64,000 nt of DNA from Sisyra terminalis. Its lineage: Eukaryota > Arthropoda > Insecta > Neuroptera > Sisyridae. The first letter of the stretch is position 1, and every line of letters starts with the position of its first letter. The position numbers and the translations under genes were made by a program. Below, one piece after another: positions 36,871 through 49,639 of this stretch. The notes under the pieces are model-generated. The model saw only the letters and a program-made list of their open reading frames with translations, was not told the DNA's origin and searched no databases. Where the stretch lies: assembly GCA_958496175.1 (NCBI GenBank), contig OY292274.1, positions 11,801,689 through 11,865,688 on the forward strand. The letters are read 5' to 3'.

Positions 36871-37838
36871 TAGACTGGGCGAAAAAAATCGACTATTTTT
36901 TTTAAAGTATATCGAAAATATTGTTCAAGGTGACAAAAAAAAAATATTGGGAAAATTTGGGCCCTTAATATTAATATTAAGAGGTCTATCATGTTTAATT
37001 TCAATTTTTTATTTGTGCTTTCATTTTTGCGTCAATGCTGTCAATCTATCAAGGTAAAAAAAATCATCTGCACATATATTTATAGAAAATTAAATTCCCT
37101 ACAAAAAACGTTTCTTTGAAAATTTTTGCCAGACACACGCCGTTTCCAAATAATTAAGCTTTAAACATTGATATAATTTTTAGATTTATCTTCTTTATTT
37201 TGGAATTTTGTAACTAACGTACAAATAAATATATAAAAATGAACAATATATATTCTTAAAGGGAATTTAATGCCCTACAAAAAAGGTCTCTTAACGTTTT
37301 TACATAAAATCACTCTTTCAAAATTGGTTCAACAACGAAAAAAAAATAATTTAATTTTTCCTTTAACTTTAATTGTGAATAACTTTTGAAAAAGTGATTT
37401 TATGTAAAAACGTTAAGAGACCTTTTTTGTAGGGCATTAAATTCCCTTTAATAATCTATATTGTTTATTTCTATATATTTATTTGTTCGTTAGTTACAAC
37501 ATTCCAAAATAAAGAAGATAAATCTAAAAATTATATCAATGTTTAAAACTTGATTATTCGAAAACGGCGTGCCTGGAAAAAAATTTCAAGGAGACATTTT
37601 TGTAGGGAATTTAATTTTCTATAAATATATTGCAGATGATTTTTTTTTTATTTTGATAGTTTGACAGCATTGACGCAAAAACGAAAGCACAAATAAGAAA
37701 TCAAAATTAAAGATAATAGACCTCTTAATATTAATATTAAAAACTCAAACTTTCCTGATATTTTTTTTTTTGTCACCTTGAACAATATTTTCGATATACT
37801 TTTCAAAAAAAAAAAGTTGATTTTTTAGGCCCAGTCTA
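36871..37838. mobile_element. TAGACTGGGCC hairpin element, 968 bp
   Basis: The ends TAGACTGGGC and GCCCAGTCTA bound two arms of about 455 bases around a roughly 50-base loop centred near 37345. The whole element is close to one palindrome. Sub-terminal CTTAATATTAATATTAAG lies at 36964-36981 with its partner at 37723-37740. No ORF of note. Confidence 0.85.
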
Positions 37839-38935
37839 CTACAGACGCTAGTTTATTTCATCTTTTTTCTTGTATAGGTGTTTTATTTAATAAATTATAT
37901 AAAAATAATATTAAAATAATGCCTTTTAACTACAGTAATAATCATTTTTTCGCTTTGATTTCAATAGTGCTCAACACAAAGAATTTATAAAAAAAAAACG
38001 CGTCTTGTAAAAAAAATACATTTATTTTTCACTAAAACCATTCCTCAGACACTTCTCAACATTGGTCTCCAAACTTTCTGGTCATATATTATTATTTTAT
38101 TAATTATCAAATAAACTTCTAAATATTTCCATTATTTTCTCTTTAGAATATGATTTTCCAATTACATAATTCCAAATGCAATATATACATGAATAATCTT
38201 TTTACTTCTTTGGCATATTATTCAATAAAATCTCATCACGAATATGTTGCCATCCCTTGAGATGTTCCATGAATGCAATAAATGCTTTAAAAAAAGTTGT
38301 TATTCACTGCTTGATAAGCTTCAGCGCAAAATATTTTGCAAACTTTATAAATTTTTCTCCTGTTTCCGTAAATGTGATTTGAATCTAAACTCTCTTGTGA
38401 ATATTTTATAATGTTTTTTTTTTTTGGTTGATATACACACGAGTGTCACAAAAAGAGGAAAATCAAGGAGAATATAAATATGATAAGGCACTCATAGAGA
38501 AAGAAAATAAACCAACAAGTTTAACTCCGATTTCAATTCTTTATTGATTGTTAAGTTTAAAAATATAATCATTCATAAGTGACAGAAGTTATTTTTTATT
38601 TTTTGCAAATCTGAAGCTTTTTTTCGTAATAAACAATATTATTATTCTAGTTTGGAGACATAATGATTAAAGTTTGAACTTTTATTTCTTTTGATTTATA
38701 CGATTTATGAAAGAAAATTAGAAGATTACAAGGAGATTAATTAGGCCACACCAAAATGTCAATCGTTTCATAACTTCGTGGAAAAATTAAACTGCACCTT
38801 ATAAATTTTAAGTAAAATTTTTCAGATGTTGATTCTATTTTGAAACATGTTCAAATAACTACTATTCGGAATTTTCAAGCTATAAGTCGCGACCAAAATT
38901 GAGGTTCTGCAACAATGGTTGTCGATTTCTTTCAT
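37839..38935. other. No gene seen
   Basis: AT-rich with no exon or repeat recognised. Confidence 0.45.
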
Positions 38936-40802
38936 AAAGGGTCTAGCAGAATCCACATGGCGCGTTGGCCTCCAAATAGGAACCTATGTTGAAACTTATG
39001 TTAAAATATCGGTTTGATATACAAACACATTTTATATACTTTTCGCGACTAAATTCCTCTTTGACCTTGAGATATGGGCAAAAATATCCCCCCGCATGGC
39101 TATTTTTCAAAGTTATATATCTCAAAAACTAATAAAGCTAAAGAAGTGAAACCAATGCGAGGCTTTAGATCATTTTTCAGAGTATATCATATATTTTTTT
39201 GAAATTTTTAGAAAAAGAAATTATAAAAGAAACATCCAAAAAACAAATTAAATATTTTTTTTATATGTTCTCTGAAAATGACAATCACGAAAAAAATATA
39301 TTTTATGCTTCTACAACACCTTGAAAAAAAATGAATTGTGATTTACGCCTACTAATATAACTCGGTTTTATTTTTTTCGAAGTGAGTCACCAACTTTTTT
39401 TTTACAAAACTTTAATAAAAAATAGGCCACATATAAGAGTAAAACTTATATTATTTTCATAACTGTAAGTCTAAGGAAACACAAAAAAAAACTTTTTTAT
39501 TAGTTCTTTGTTTTTCTATATTTACTCTTAAATGATTACTTTCAAGATCAAAATAATTGATCCCAAAAGATAAAAAAACAACTAGTGTTCAATTTTTATT
39601 AAAATAAGAATAAAAAATACTATCGTAACTGTTATACAACTGGAATACTATGCGTGTCCAATTAATTCTGGGTAAATATTGACGGCCTCTAAAGTACCTG
39701 GTTTTCTTCGTTCAGAATTCTACCTTAAGTGGGCAAATAAACGAACTATCAAATAATATTTTAAAATAATGTGTAAAATAAACACCTTATATCATTAGGG
39801 TAGAAGTAAAATCAAGACATATGTATAAATAGCAAAGGCGGTCGTATATACAATGATTATATTTCGAATGGTAAAGATTGCAACAGTATTTTCCGTTATT
39901 CCTGTGATTCTCCAATAGAAACTTTAAAGTGGGTAATTGTTCTCATGCAACAGCTTTTATTTGTTATTTTTCATATGAACAAAAATTATCCAGAATTCTA
40001 TGTCCTACGAGATACTAACTAAATTATTTAAGGTTCATAATATTCCAGTTGTAATAAATTATAGCAGTAACGATAACTTTTTTTTATTCTTCTTTTAATT
40101 AAAATTGAACACTGTTTTTTTTTTCTTTCGGGATCAATTATTTTGATCTTAAAAATAATCGTCTTAAGAGAAAATATAGAAAAACAAAAAAACTAATAAA
40201 AAATATTTTTTTTATGTTTCCTTAGACCTTCAATTATGAAAATAATATATGTTTTGCTTCTATATGTGACTTATTTTTTGTTGATGTTTTGTGAAAAAAA
40301 GTTAGTGAAACACTTCGAAAAAAAATAAAACCGAGGTATATTAGTAGGCGTAAATCACATTTATTTTTTTTCAAGGTGTTGCACCAACTAATTTTCCACG
40401 CAGTTTTTATGAACTGTAGTGCTCATGCAGGAGCATAAAATATATTTTTTCGTGATTGTATTTTTTAGAGAACACAAAAAACATATTTCATTTGTTTTTT
40501 GGATTTTTTTTGTATAATTTTTTTTTCTAAAAATCTTCAAAAAAATATATCATATACTCTGTAAAATAATCTAAAGCCTCGCGTTGGTTTCACTCCATAG
40601 CTTAATTAGTTTTTGAGATATATAACTTTGAAAAATAGCCATGCGTGGGGACATTTTTGCCCATATCTCAAGGTCAAAGTGGAATTTGGTCGCGAAAAGT
40701 ATATAAAATGTGTTTGTATATCAAGCCGATATTTTAACATAAGTTTCGACATAGGTTCCTATTTGGGGGCCAACTCGCCATGTGGATACTGCTAGACCCT
40801 TT
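38936..40802. mobile_element. AAAGGGTCTAGC element, most complete copy (1.87 kb)
   Basis: AAAGGGTCTAGCAG at the left and CTGCTAGACCCTTT at the right bound inverted arms of roughly 720-770 bases. The arms surround about 370 bases of interior that itself has short inverted words (TTAATTCTGGGTAAA and ATTATCCAGAATTC). No transposase is encoded. The matching ORFs at 38943 (-) and 40613 (+) are the same TIR sequence read twice. Confidence 0.8.
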
Positions 40803-42541
40803 GTTGTGCATTTAAAATTTTGAACGAACCTATATCTTAAAATAAAAAATTATGGGATTCACCCACTAATAATCGTTGGTAACCCTATTTCTCATAATAT
40901 GAAAATCATATAGTGATGAAATATTTTTTTCCATTTACTTAGCGTTTCATGTTTTTGATTGCTATATATTTTGTGTTTACGAAAAGTAAAGTTAAAAGCA
41001 AACGATAAAATAAATAAAATTTATACTTGAACTCGTTGAAAGAGTCAGCCACTAGATAACTAAAATAAACTATGAACCCATCGCTGTATATACAGCAATA
41101 AAAATAGACTAGGGGCTGCCTTTTCGCCAGTTTAAGTTTACTATAATAATTCTGTTGAAAATATTGAACATAAATTATACCTTAATACAAACCTATAAAA
41201 AACGGAAGCTTGAATGGTGACATCAAAACTTTTCACTTTCCCAAATAAAAAAAGAAAATGCTATCTTTATGCGTACTTCCAAACTTCCAAAAAGTTTTAA
41301 ATAATTGTGGACAATTATTTTTTTAAATTATTTTGAAATATTGACGACAATCAGGTTACATAAGAAAATAAACATAAAAGTTTTATAAAGAATACAAGCG
41401 AAGAAATACCTCGTTTTTTCTCGAAAGAATGTTGATAAAACTAACATTGATACTGTAAGTTTTCCGTTTGGAATTTCGGTGTGAGATTAAATTAAAAGAA
41501 AGGAAAAAAAATGCATAAAACCTTCGAAACTCGAAGAGATCATTTATGCTTGAAAAAAAGTTGTTTATTTTATGTCAACATTTTCAATATCTTTTTTTTT
41601 GCAAAAAAGAACAATAAGGTCCAATTCTTTTCATTCCGTAAGTCGTTTATGGAATATTTAGATAATTCATCAAGAAAACCAATTTACAATCTCTGCACCT
41701 CTTATTTTGCCTTTATAACTGCTAGCATCTGAAACCCAAAGTATAGATTCCAATTATTTTCATAGATTTTTGTTTATCATATTGCCAATAATTATTAACC
41801 TCTCTTGAAGAAAAAATACTGAATAATCTGATAGCAAAAGCGTAGAAAAATACCAGAGCTATAGATATTTCATTATTTAGTCACTCTTTTTACTATTGCT
41901 TTATTAATATTCTCCAAATAAACGGTTTATTTATGACCATTTGTGTAAATGGTTTAAATTATACTTCCTTATCATAGTATTCTATTATAAACTCATTACT
42001 AACAAGTTACTTAAGTTAGGCTAACAAGTTACTAAAATATATATTTTTTTAGACAAAGCAACAATAAACTTCTGAGAAAAAAAATCAAAGAATAATGCTT
42101 AAAATAGACAACAATATTGTAGAAGTTATTATACTTTCATTGTGCTTCTAAGTTAAGCTTGAAAAAAAAACCTTTTTTATACCACTAGAAGAAAATAGGA
42201 ACGTTCTCCAGCAAGCATCCAGTTCCTACGGAGCAAATCAAAAATAAGAATGGGCTTAAAAATATCTATGATTGTCTAAACTAATGAATAAGTGATATTT
42301 TATGAATTTTTGTATGCAGATATTGGTTTAAACTAATAAGTTTAATGTTCTTCTAGATACAAATGTAAATATGTAAAATAAAATGTATATATGAAAAACG
42401 CACTATATTTGCTATAAACAAGCACAAGTAAGTGTTTTTGATTATATCCGTATTAATAATTAAAAATGTCGTAATATTACCAATATCAATTAATTTTCAC
42501 TATGTAATTTTAAGTGGTACGAAACTCACTGGATCCTCTAG
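40803..42541. other. No gene seen
   Basis: The ORF at 41511-41732 has no recognisable motif and looks incidental. The remainder is AT-rich with nothing identified. Confidence 0.4.
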
Positions 42542-42605
42542 TCTTATTTATAAAAATCTCGTGTCACGGTGTTTGTAGCCTAACTCCTCTGAAACGGCTG
42601 CACAT
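42542..42605 (+). mobile_element. Truncated Helitron 5' end
   Basis: TCTTATTTATAAAAATCTCG followed by TGTCACGG..TAACTCCTCTGAAACGGC resembles a common insect Helitron 5' terminus. No matching 3' end is seen. Confidence 0.45.
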
Positions 42606-45600
42606 CATCAATCATCAATGTCTGTGAATAATTTTGAAAAACGCTGAACAACGTACGAATTTGACATTTTTATTTATTTAATTTGTGTTAAAATAATTAT
42701 TTAATTCATATTTGAACAGTGTTGTCCATGTGAAATCCACGTCATTTTGGCATTTCATTTTGCATTTATTATGTATCACAATGCAGTGCGTGTAAAATTG
42801 TGTACGATTTATTTGTGTTTATTTGTAAATTTTGTAAATAGGCGATGTATATTTGGCTATGTGAAGAATATGAATAATTAAAATTGATGCCCCAAACATT
42901 GAATGACTGCTATTGCAATTTATTTATCGGCATTACAAAATATGCAAGCTACACTGAAAATTGTAATGCTTTCAAGTCACACGGCCTGTCGCTGGGAATC
43001 ATAGGGATGTGTGAACCCCAACGTCTTCACCTTCATATTTTCATTTCAATATTGTTGCTTCGATAACATTGTTTAATAATTTTTTCACCGCATTCTGGGT
43101 AATATTACAAAGACGTGGTTCGTCTATATGTTCCACAATACATTAATGATTACTGATCCGACTTTTAATTACAGATTATGAGGTGGTAATCCGGAGACTT
43201 CCAGCGAATTTAAAAATTCTATTTATATTCTATCCTATTCTCAACATCAGCATGATTAAAAATGAAATCAAACAAGTTGCATGGCATCAATTCGCCAGTT
43301 ATCTTATTTTGAACCTGAATACTCATTTTGTTGTACCTAATCAACGTTTTTTGGAGCCAATATAACATGTTTTCTTAACCAAATATAATTTTTGTAATTT
43401 TGAGCAAAGTTTAGGAACACAATCACGAAGAGTTCGGTCTTTAAGTTAGTAGAGCGGCAAAAATTAGTAGGGAATGTAATATATTCAGATGATGTGTCAA
43501 CAGAAATTTTCCCATTACCAATATCGAGCAATTGTTTGGAAAACACTTTTCCAGATTAGTTGTTCTGCATTTCGAATTGCAGAAGTGGACGACTTCAGAC
43601 ATTAAGCATCGACTTCTGTCTAAAAAATAAATGCTTGCCTTAAATTATCAAATTTATGAACCCATATGAAGAAACTTCACCTAGAAGAAAACATAAGAAT
43701 TGCATTGCTGAACGATCCATCTGCAGAAGATTTATCCCAGAAATGAATGAATATCGGTAATAGCCGTGTTATTGGTTTGAATTTTTATTCCAATTAAACT
43801 GATTAAAACGTTACTCTGCTGTTTTATAAAAAAGCTAGGAATTTGGTAAAATTTTTTCGAATGAGACAAAATTCGAAGGAAATGAAGTCAATACGCTTGA
43901 TTCGTCGACAAGAACACTGCCATTGTCAAGATTCAAAAATTGTTTGAAAAATTCTTCAGTAGATGGAACTTTTCGCAACCCAACTCATGTCGCTAGCTGA
44001 AATTTTTTCACATTGTGTCAGATTTTATGATTTTAAGGAGTTTATTTTATTGGTAGAATCTGAACTTGGAATGATTGGCAATGTTTGGGAGAAATCGCCA
44101 ATCAGTAAAATCATAGCACTTTCTAAACATACTGAGTCATTGCGTCGAACTTCCACTGGTTCAAGGGTTATTTGCGTTTTTTAAATAAAAATTACTGACA
44201 ATTAAATTGACATATAAGTGTGGGAGACGTAAACTGCCAATTGCGTAAAATGCCAAGCCTAATTTATGTAAAAACTCATTTGATTAATTTTTTTCCGTGA
44301 ATTGTTAAGATATGTTAATAGTTATTCTTCTATTCGGAGCGAAAACGAATCTAACAAAACATATATCATCAAAATCGGTCCAGACATTTTTTTAGCTCTA
44401 ATTGGTTTAACTACCCCTACTTTGTTTTATATATTGAAGAAATCTGATTTGACAAACTTCGTATGTCAATGTAATGGCAAGATGAATCAATCCGAGGGTA
44501 ACGCATGAACCCAAATATATAGCTTCAATAAAGTAAATCGTCTGCCTAAAGTCTCAATCTGATAAGTCAACTTTTAAAAATTTTTGTTTTTTTGTCTCAA
44601 TAGAAAGGAATAAAATTCTATCAAATGACAAATTGATAAATCTCTTTAAATATAGAAATTTCTTAATATATAACATGAATCGGAAACCTGCTTTTTGTAG
44701 TTTCTTATGTAGCTTATATTCACTTTCTTTCCTTTTCCTGAAAAAACTGTTAAAAAGAACTGAGCAGCTTAACACTTTTGACCGACGAAATGTGTTGGAT
44801 GACTTGCGATTGAAATAATTGATTTTTTTTTATATAATATTTGTTTTCTTTTTATATACTTACTATTTTAAGGAAGTATTGAACTTAATTTTATTCATTT
44901 TATTATTAAAAATTTAAACTAAGTGTAGCTAAAATATTCATTCATAAAACACTTTATTTATTGCCTGGTAGGCAGTACTTAGTTTACTGAGTCAGCTATT
45001 ACTGATAAAATTTTAAAGTTCAAAGTTATAATTTACACAAATGTTACTTTTTCCCCTGTTTTCATTAAATACACGTTAATTACATGTTGAAATTTCCACG
45101 TTTGTGACTTTTTCATGACAGTGAAATAAACTAATTATAATCCTTTAAAATAAATCAAATTTTTCCAATTTTTGCACATATTTCTATATCTTTTAAAATA
45201 TGTTCATTGTTCATATATTAATAACACTAATGAAATTATTAAATTTATGGCGACAAGTTGAACTTTAATTGATTTCGCTATATGCAAACATCAACAAATA
45301 TACTGTGAAATATTCACCACAATAAAATAATTTAGTATTGAAATTTTGGGCTAAAATAAAGCGTTAATAATTTGTCATACGAAAATGCTGCTCAAATCAA
45401 ACGTTAATTATTCAATATTTCGAATGTAAATCTGATTTCAATTAGCCGTGGAATTTTTTCATTGTTTATTTAAACTTAATTTACGTGGAGCAATAAACTT
45501 ATAGGTAAGATTTTGATTAATTTTTTTCCTTGTTATTGAAACAAAATATTGAATTTGTAAACATTTATCGTTTGCATAATTTGCAAAACTTATCGAGATA

Positions 45601-46669
45601 TTATCGGCTATCAATCTTCTCTAATTAAATTTTATGTTTACGTGGACAGTATAATTTTCTCGGTAGACTAAATAGATGTTTTCTCTCCAAAACTATCGTT
45701 AATCGATTGGAACCCTGTAGCCTAATTAATTATTAATCAGTAACTACATTTTAATTACGTGATTCTGCATAATATGCATGAACACATAAATAGGTCATTA
45801 CGGATGTAATTTGCTTTTTTTCGTATATTTTTTTTTTAAGTTTGGGTATTAAATTTGGCATTTCAAACATTGAGCTACTGAGATAATACTTTTGTAATTT
45901 TACTACACACTAAAATATTAGGTATAGTTACACAAATATTGCGTCTATTTCAAATTAACTATGCGTTAATATATGATTAGATATTATTCAAAGTTTAAAG
46001 GTTTTACGTATATCCACTTGTAATTAATTATCAGTTAATTATGCATCTTAGGTTAAAGTCCATTAGTTAAAATTTTATTGCAAAATAATAATAAAACAAT
46101 ATCTATTATCTAAAGTAACGATGTTCATAATGAGTACAGACAACAAAAAAGTATTACTTGTATATATACAACAACCAATTTGTCATTTCAAAAAATTATT
46201 TAATGTTTATGAGCACTAACAAAAAAGTACTTTTCTGAAATTGTCAAGTTTCAAAAAAATAATTGAATAAAATTTCAAAATCTGTTTTGGATACATGAGG
46301 TAAAAAATTATGTGGTTTAAACCTGTCAATCTCTTATTGTTGCATTAATCTTAAGACTTAATTGAAATAGGCACAAAGACGTTAACCATTGGCAAACTAG
46401 TACAAATTTCTCAACCTGAACATTGTTAATTTGATATTTCAAAGAAAATAAAGATTACGATAGTATAATTTTTAGAATTAAAAATAATTATCTTTTATTT
46501 TGTTTACTCAAAAAAAGCACTTTTTTATAATTTAGCAATTAAAAGAAAAATTGACAATTTTAAGGAACATTTAGAAAGCATACTTACAGTACAACACAGT
46601 CCAACAATAAAAACATGTCGACTTAAATTGATATTTTCTAATTGTTGTTCTAATTCTCTCATTTTCTAA
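42606..46669. other. Long gene-poor stretch
   Basis: Several ORFs of 60-73 codons (42884, 43183, 43963, 44302, 44633) lack motifs, splice context or repeats that would support them. No RNA gene or transposon terminus was recognised. Confidence 0.4.
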
Positions 46670-46874
46670 TGTTACGACTTATTAACTGTAGTATTTGCGC
46701 TTGCGTTACTATTAAGAATAATAAATGTATTTATTTTATAAAAAATTAATCATTAAAACTCAAGACCGTGTGTCGACTTGTTTATTATATTTGTAACAAA
46801 TTCTGTGTGAATTTTCTTTTAATTTAACAAATAAAATTGAATAAATATGTTTAAGTTTAATTCCGTACACAACA
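46670..46874 (+). repeat. Ty3/gypsy-type LTR (about 205 bp)
   Basis: Begins TGTTACGACTTATTAACTG and ends ACACAACA. It contains TTTTATAAAA-like promoter sequence and an AATAAAATTGAATAAA polyadenylation region. It is followed directly by a primer-binding-site-like TTTGGCGACGAGGAT, which sets the right edge. No second LTR was found downstream. Confidence 0.6.
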
Positions 46875-46875
46875 A

Positions 46876-46890
46876 TTTGGCGACGAGGAT
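46876..46890 (+). other. Retrotransposon primer-binding-site-like sequence
   Basis: TTTGGCGACGAGGAT occurs just after the LTR. The same words follow 5' LTRs in many insect Ty3/gypsy elements. Confidence 0.55.
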
Positions 46891-47011
46891 AAAAATAAAA
46901 ATAAAAACAACGTTAAAATTGTAAAAAAATAAATTAAAAATGAAAACCAGGGATCAACAATAGGCCAAAACGCCAGCTGAGACTTGTTCAGCGAGATCAA
47001 CTTAAGTTTCC

Positions 47012-47600
47012 ATGGACTTCAACATGTTCAACGGAGATCCTGATGAATTCAAATTATGGGCCGAAAGATTGGAATTATACATTTTTGTCAAAGATGTGTA
47101 GCTGCAACAAAACAAGTACCTCAATTTTTGACGCTACTTGATAATAGTACATATGGGTTATTGAGTGATCTTTGTTCGCCGGAAATACCGAAAAACAAAA
47201 ACTCAACCGAATTAATTCGAATACTCCAAAACCACTTCAAGCCAATTCCTTCGGAAATTTCGGAACATTATAAATTTCGGGAGCGGAAACAAAATTCAAG
47301 CGAATCGATTAACGATTATGTAGCGGCTTTAAAAAGTTATCCCTTAACTGTAAATTTGAAAATGAAAATTTAACTTATTCACATGCTGTTAAAATGGCCA
47401 CAACTGCTGAATCAACATCAAATAAAGCCCAAGATATTTCATCGCTGCAAATCAAGGAAACAAAATTGCATATAACAATGAAAACATCTTCACATCCTAA
47501 ACAAACACGTGGATATCGAAGAAGTTATTCCCAAGGAGGAACCGGAAAAAGCATCTGGCGGAAAGGTGAGGCATTTTCATCTAACGACAGCAATAACTAA
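47012..47600 (+). pseudogene. Ty3/gypsy gag relic
   Basis: ATG at 47012 opens MDFNMFNGDPDEFKLWAERL, then a TAG at 47099. A neighbouring frame carries on with AATKQVPQFLTLLDN..YGLLSDLCSPEIP, then YKFRERKQ and INDYVAALKSYP to 47373. A third frame covers 47394-47600. This is the capsid region of a gypsy-type Gag with at least two frame breaks. The zinc knuckle, protease and polymerase are missing. Confidence 0.75.
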
Positions 47601-47807
47601 GTGTAATTAATAAATAAATAATTAATTAATAATAAGTTTCTGTTTTTGTTATATAATTTTAACTACTGCATTTTAAATTATGTCATTTCACTTAATTAGT
47701 ATGAAATTTTAGGTAGTAGGTACCAAGTACCAAATACCAAAGAGGCGGATTTTCATTGTTGTTTGTTTTTCAACAATCAAACTTTTTAAAATCTAATTTT
47801 TATGAAC

Positions 47808-48023
47808 CAATGATTGTGAACTGGAGCAATTTAAATTCTGCAGAAAAGCATTATGGAAGCAATTTTTTGTCATATAACAACAATTGGTTTTCAAATTGTT
47901 CTAAATACCGAAGAAGAGTTAGCATAGAAAATATATATATTTATTGGTGATAATGAAATATGACAAAAAATTGCTTCCATAATGCTTTTCTGCAGAATAT
48001 ATAATTGCTCCAGGTTGCAATCA
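47808..48023. repeat. Hairpin MITE-like repeat
   Basis: Arms of about 65 bases (ATTCTGCAGAAAAGCATTAT with AAGCAATTTTTTGTCAT, and their mirror at 47955-48003) enclose about 85 bases. The central AAATTGTTCTAAATACCG is shared with 8330 onward. It abuts the Helitron that starts at 48024. Confidence 0.65.
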
Positions 48024-49039
48024 TCTATCTATTATTATAAAGAGGAAAGATTTCATTGTTTGTTTGCTTTGAAAAGTCTCCGAAACTACTTGGCCGATTT
48101 GAAAAATTCTTTCACTGTTGGGAAGCTACACTATTTCCGGGGAATATAGGCTCTATTAAATTTTCAAAAAAAATAAGGATCCATACTAAAACTCCAATAA
48201 TGTAACCCAAGGTCTGAAAAAAATTACCAAAAAACATTATTTTATCGCGTACGCTGCGAAAACTATTGGTTATAGAACAAAATAATGTACTACGATTTTG
48301 CAGAACATATTATTATCTACAAAAAATAGAGCGACAGCATATGTCTATATGTCACAATAAGTGTTTTTTCATTTTAAAAAATATATATAAATGCCACTGC
48401 TATAAAAGCTCTTTTATTTACTTTGGGATTAATTATACGTTCATAGCGCATTCGCTTACGTATCTGACATTCTTATGCTCACAATAAAAGAGACGTGGAT
48501 TCGAATCTTACATTAGACTTTTTTTTACAAAATTATTTTTGGAAAAAGGTTCATTCGGGAATCGAAACAATGAGATGGGATTCCAAATAATATTCAAAAA
48601 TTTAGACTCTTAACTTCTGTTATTTTACCGCGAGTATTTTGATAACTTTCGACTTTTTTTAGTCATAATTTAGACCGACTTTATTGAATTTGACGATATT
48701 TTTTATTTATGTATAGATACTGATTCATTTATGGATTATTTGGTTCACGGTAGGTATGCCTACCGACGGTATACGCAATTGAACATACTCTTCTTAGATA
48801 TTTATAAATATTTTTTGAAGTTTAATTGATGATTACATACAACTATTTTATTCTAAGGAACAGTTGATTAAATATGTCTCTTTAAAGTCGACAAAGCAGT
48901 GTTTTTAAGTATGATTATGTTTTTCGTAAAACAAATAAGAAAAATAAAAATTTTCACATACCACTACAAATAGCAAATCTAAAAGTAAAGTATAATGTAC
49001 ACCTACGTTACGCAGACGAAGTTGCGGGGATCAGTTAGT
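48024..49039 (+). mobile_element. Non-autonomous Helitron (1.02 kb)
   Basis: The 5' end TCTATCTATTATTATAAAG leads into GTCTCCGAAACTACTTGGCC. The 3' end GGGGATCAGTTAGT has the GACGAAGTTGC arm just inside. Its 3' half recurs inverted at 15565-16030. No Rep/helicase. Confidence 0.75.
48441..48511 (+). ncRNA. tRNA-like (SINE-type) segment inside Helitron
   Basis: TAGCGCATTCGCTTAC resembles a tRNA D arm. GCTCACAATAAAAGAG is anticodon-arm-like, and GTGGATTCGAATCTTAC has the GGTTCGAATCC-type B box. A related piece lies at 61470-61533, with CTCATAAT at the anticodon position as in Met tRNA. Stems are imperfect, so this is a tRNA-derived relic rather than a working tRNA. Confidence 0.4.
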
Positions 49040-49158
49040 ATAAGATAGTCATTGATTTCTCTACGATTCAATTCTTTATCAATGTTTTCTTACAATTATC
49101 CAAAAAACGACTTCCGAAACTTTCAAAAGCCTTTAATTTATTGTCATCATTTTTAATA

Positions 49159-49160
<2 letters not shown>

Positions 49161-49223
<63 letters not shown>
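49161..49223. repeat. (AT)n microsatellite
   Basis: About 31 uninterrupted AT units. Confidence 0.95.
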
Positions 49224-49225
<2 letters not shown>

Positions 49226-49639
49226 AAGAAGACGAAGAATTGACGCAGTTTTAGTTTTAATATAAAGCTAAACTAACTTCTATCAACGTTATCTATTACA
49301 CACTTTAGTTCCAATAAACTATCAATGTTAATACCATTAATGAAACCAAAAAAAAAATATGAAAATAACCATTTATAAAAAAACTTTATTAGCTCAAAGG
49401 AAGTTAGTTGAAATTAAAAAATTCAGAATTTGCCATTTAATGTATAATTTGGTTTAAAAAGGTTTTGAATGAAATATTTTTCCGTTGTCATCATCTTGTC
49501 TTTACATTAAAAAAAGAAGGGGGCGATGAGTAAGATAAGGTTAGTGTATGGACATCTGACGCCACTGGAATGTGCAATAATTCATTTTTGAAATTTTCGT
49601 GATTACTTGCAAACCTGTGCGGTTCTTGTTTTTTTCTTG

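Noticed and set aside
38943..39125. Near-identical 60-codon ORFs at 9580 (+), 38943 (-) and 40613 (+) that look like a conserved small protein
   Set aside because: They lie in the same place in the TIRs of one transposon family, on both strands. Conservation is explained by the TIR, and the starts are non-ATG.
43183..44818. Cluster of 60-73 codon ORFs as a multi-exon gene
   Set aside because: The readings do not join through credible GT/AG boundaries, and no domain emerges.
48441..48511. A working tRNA gene
   Set aside because: D and acceptor stems do not close properly, and the segment lies inside a Helitron. Called tRNA-like only.
49161..49223. AT tract as a regulatory or replication element
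   Set aside because: A simple dinucleotide repeat with no associated motifs.
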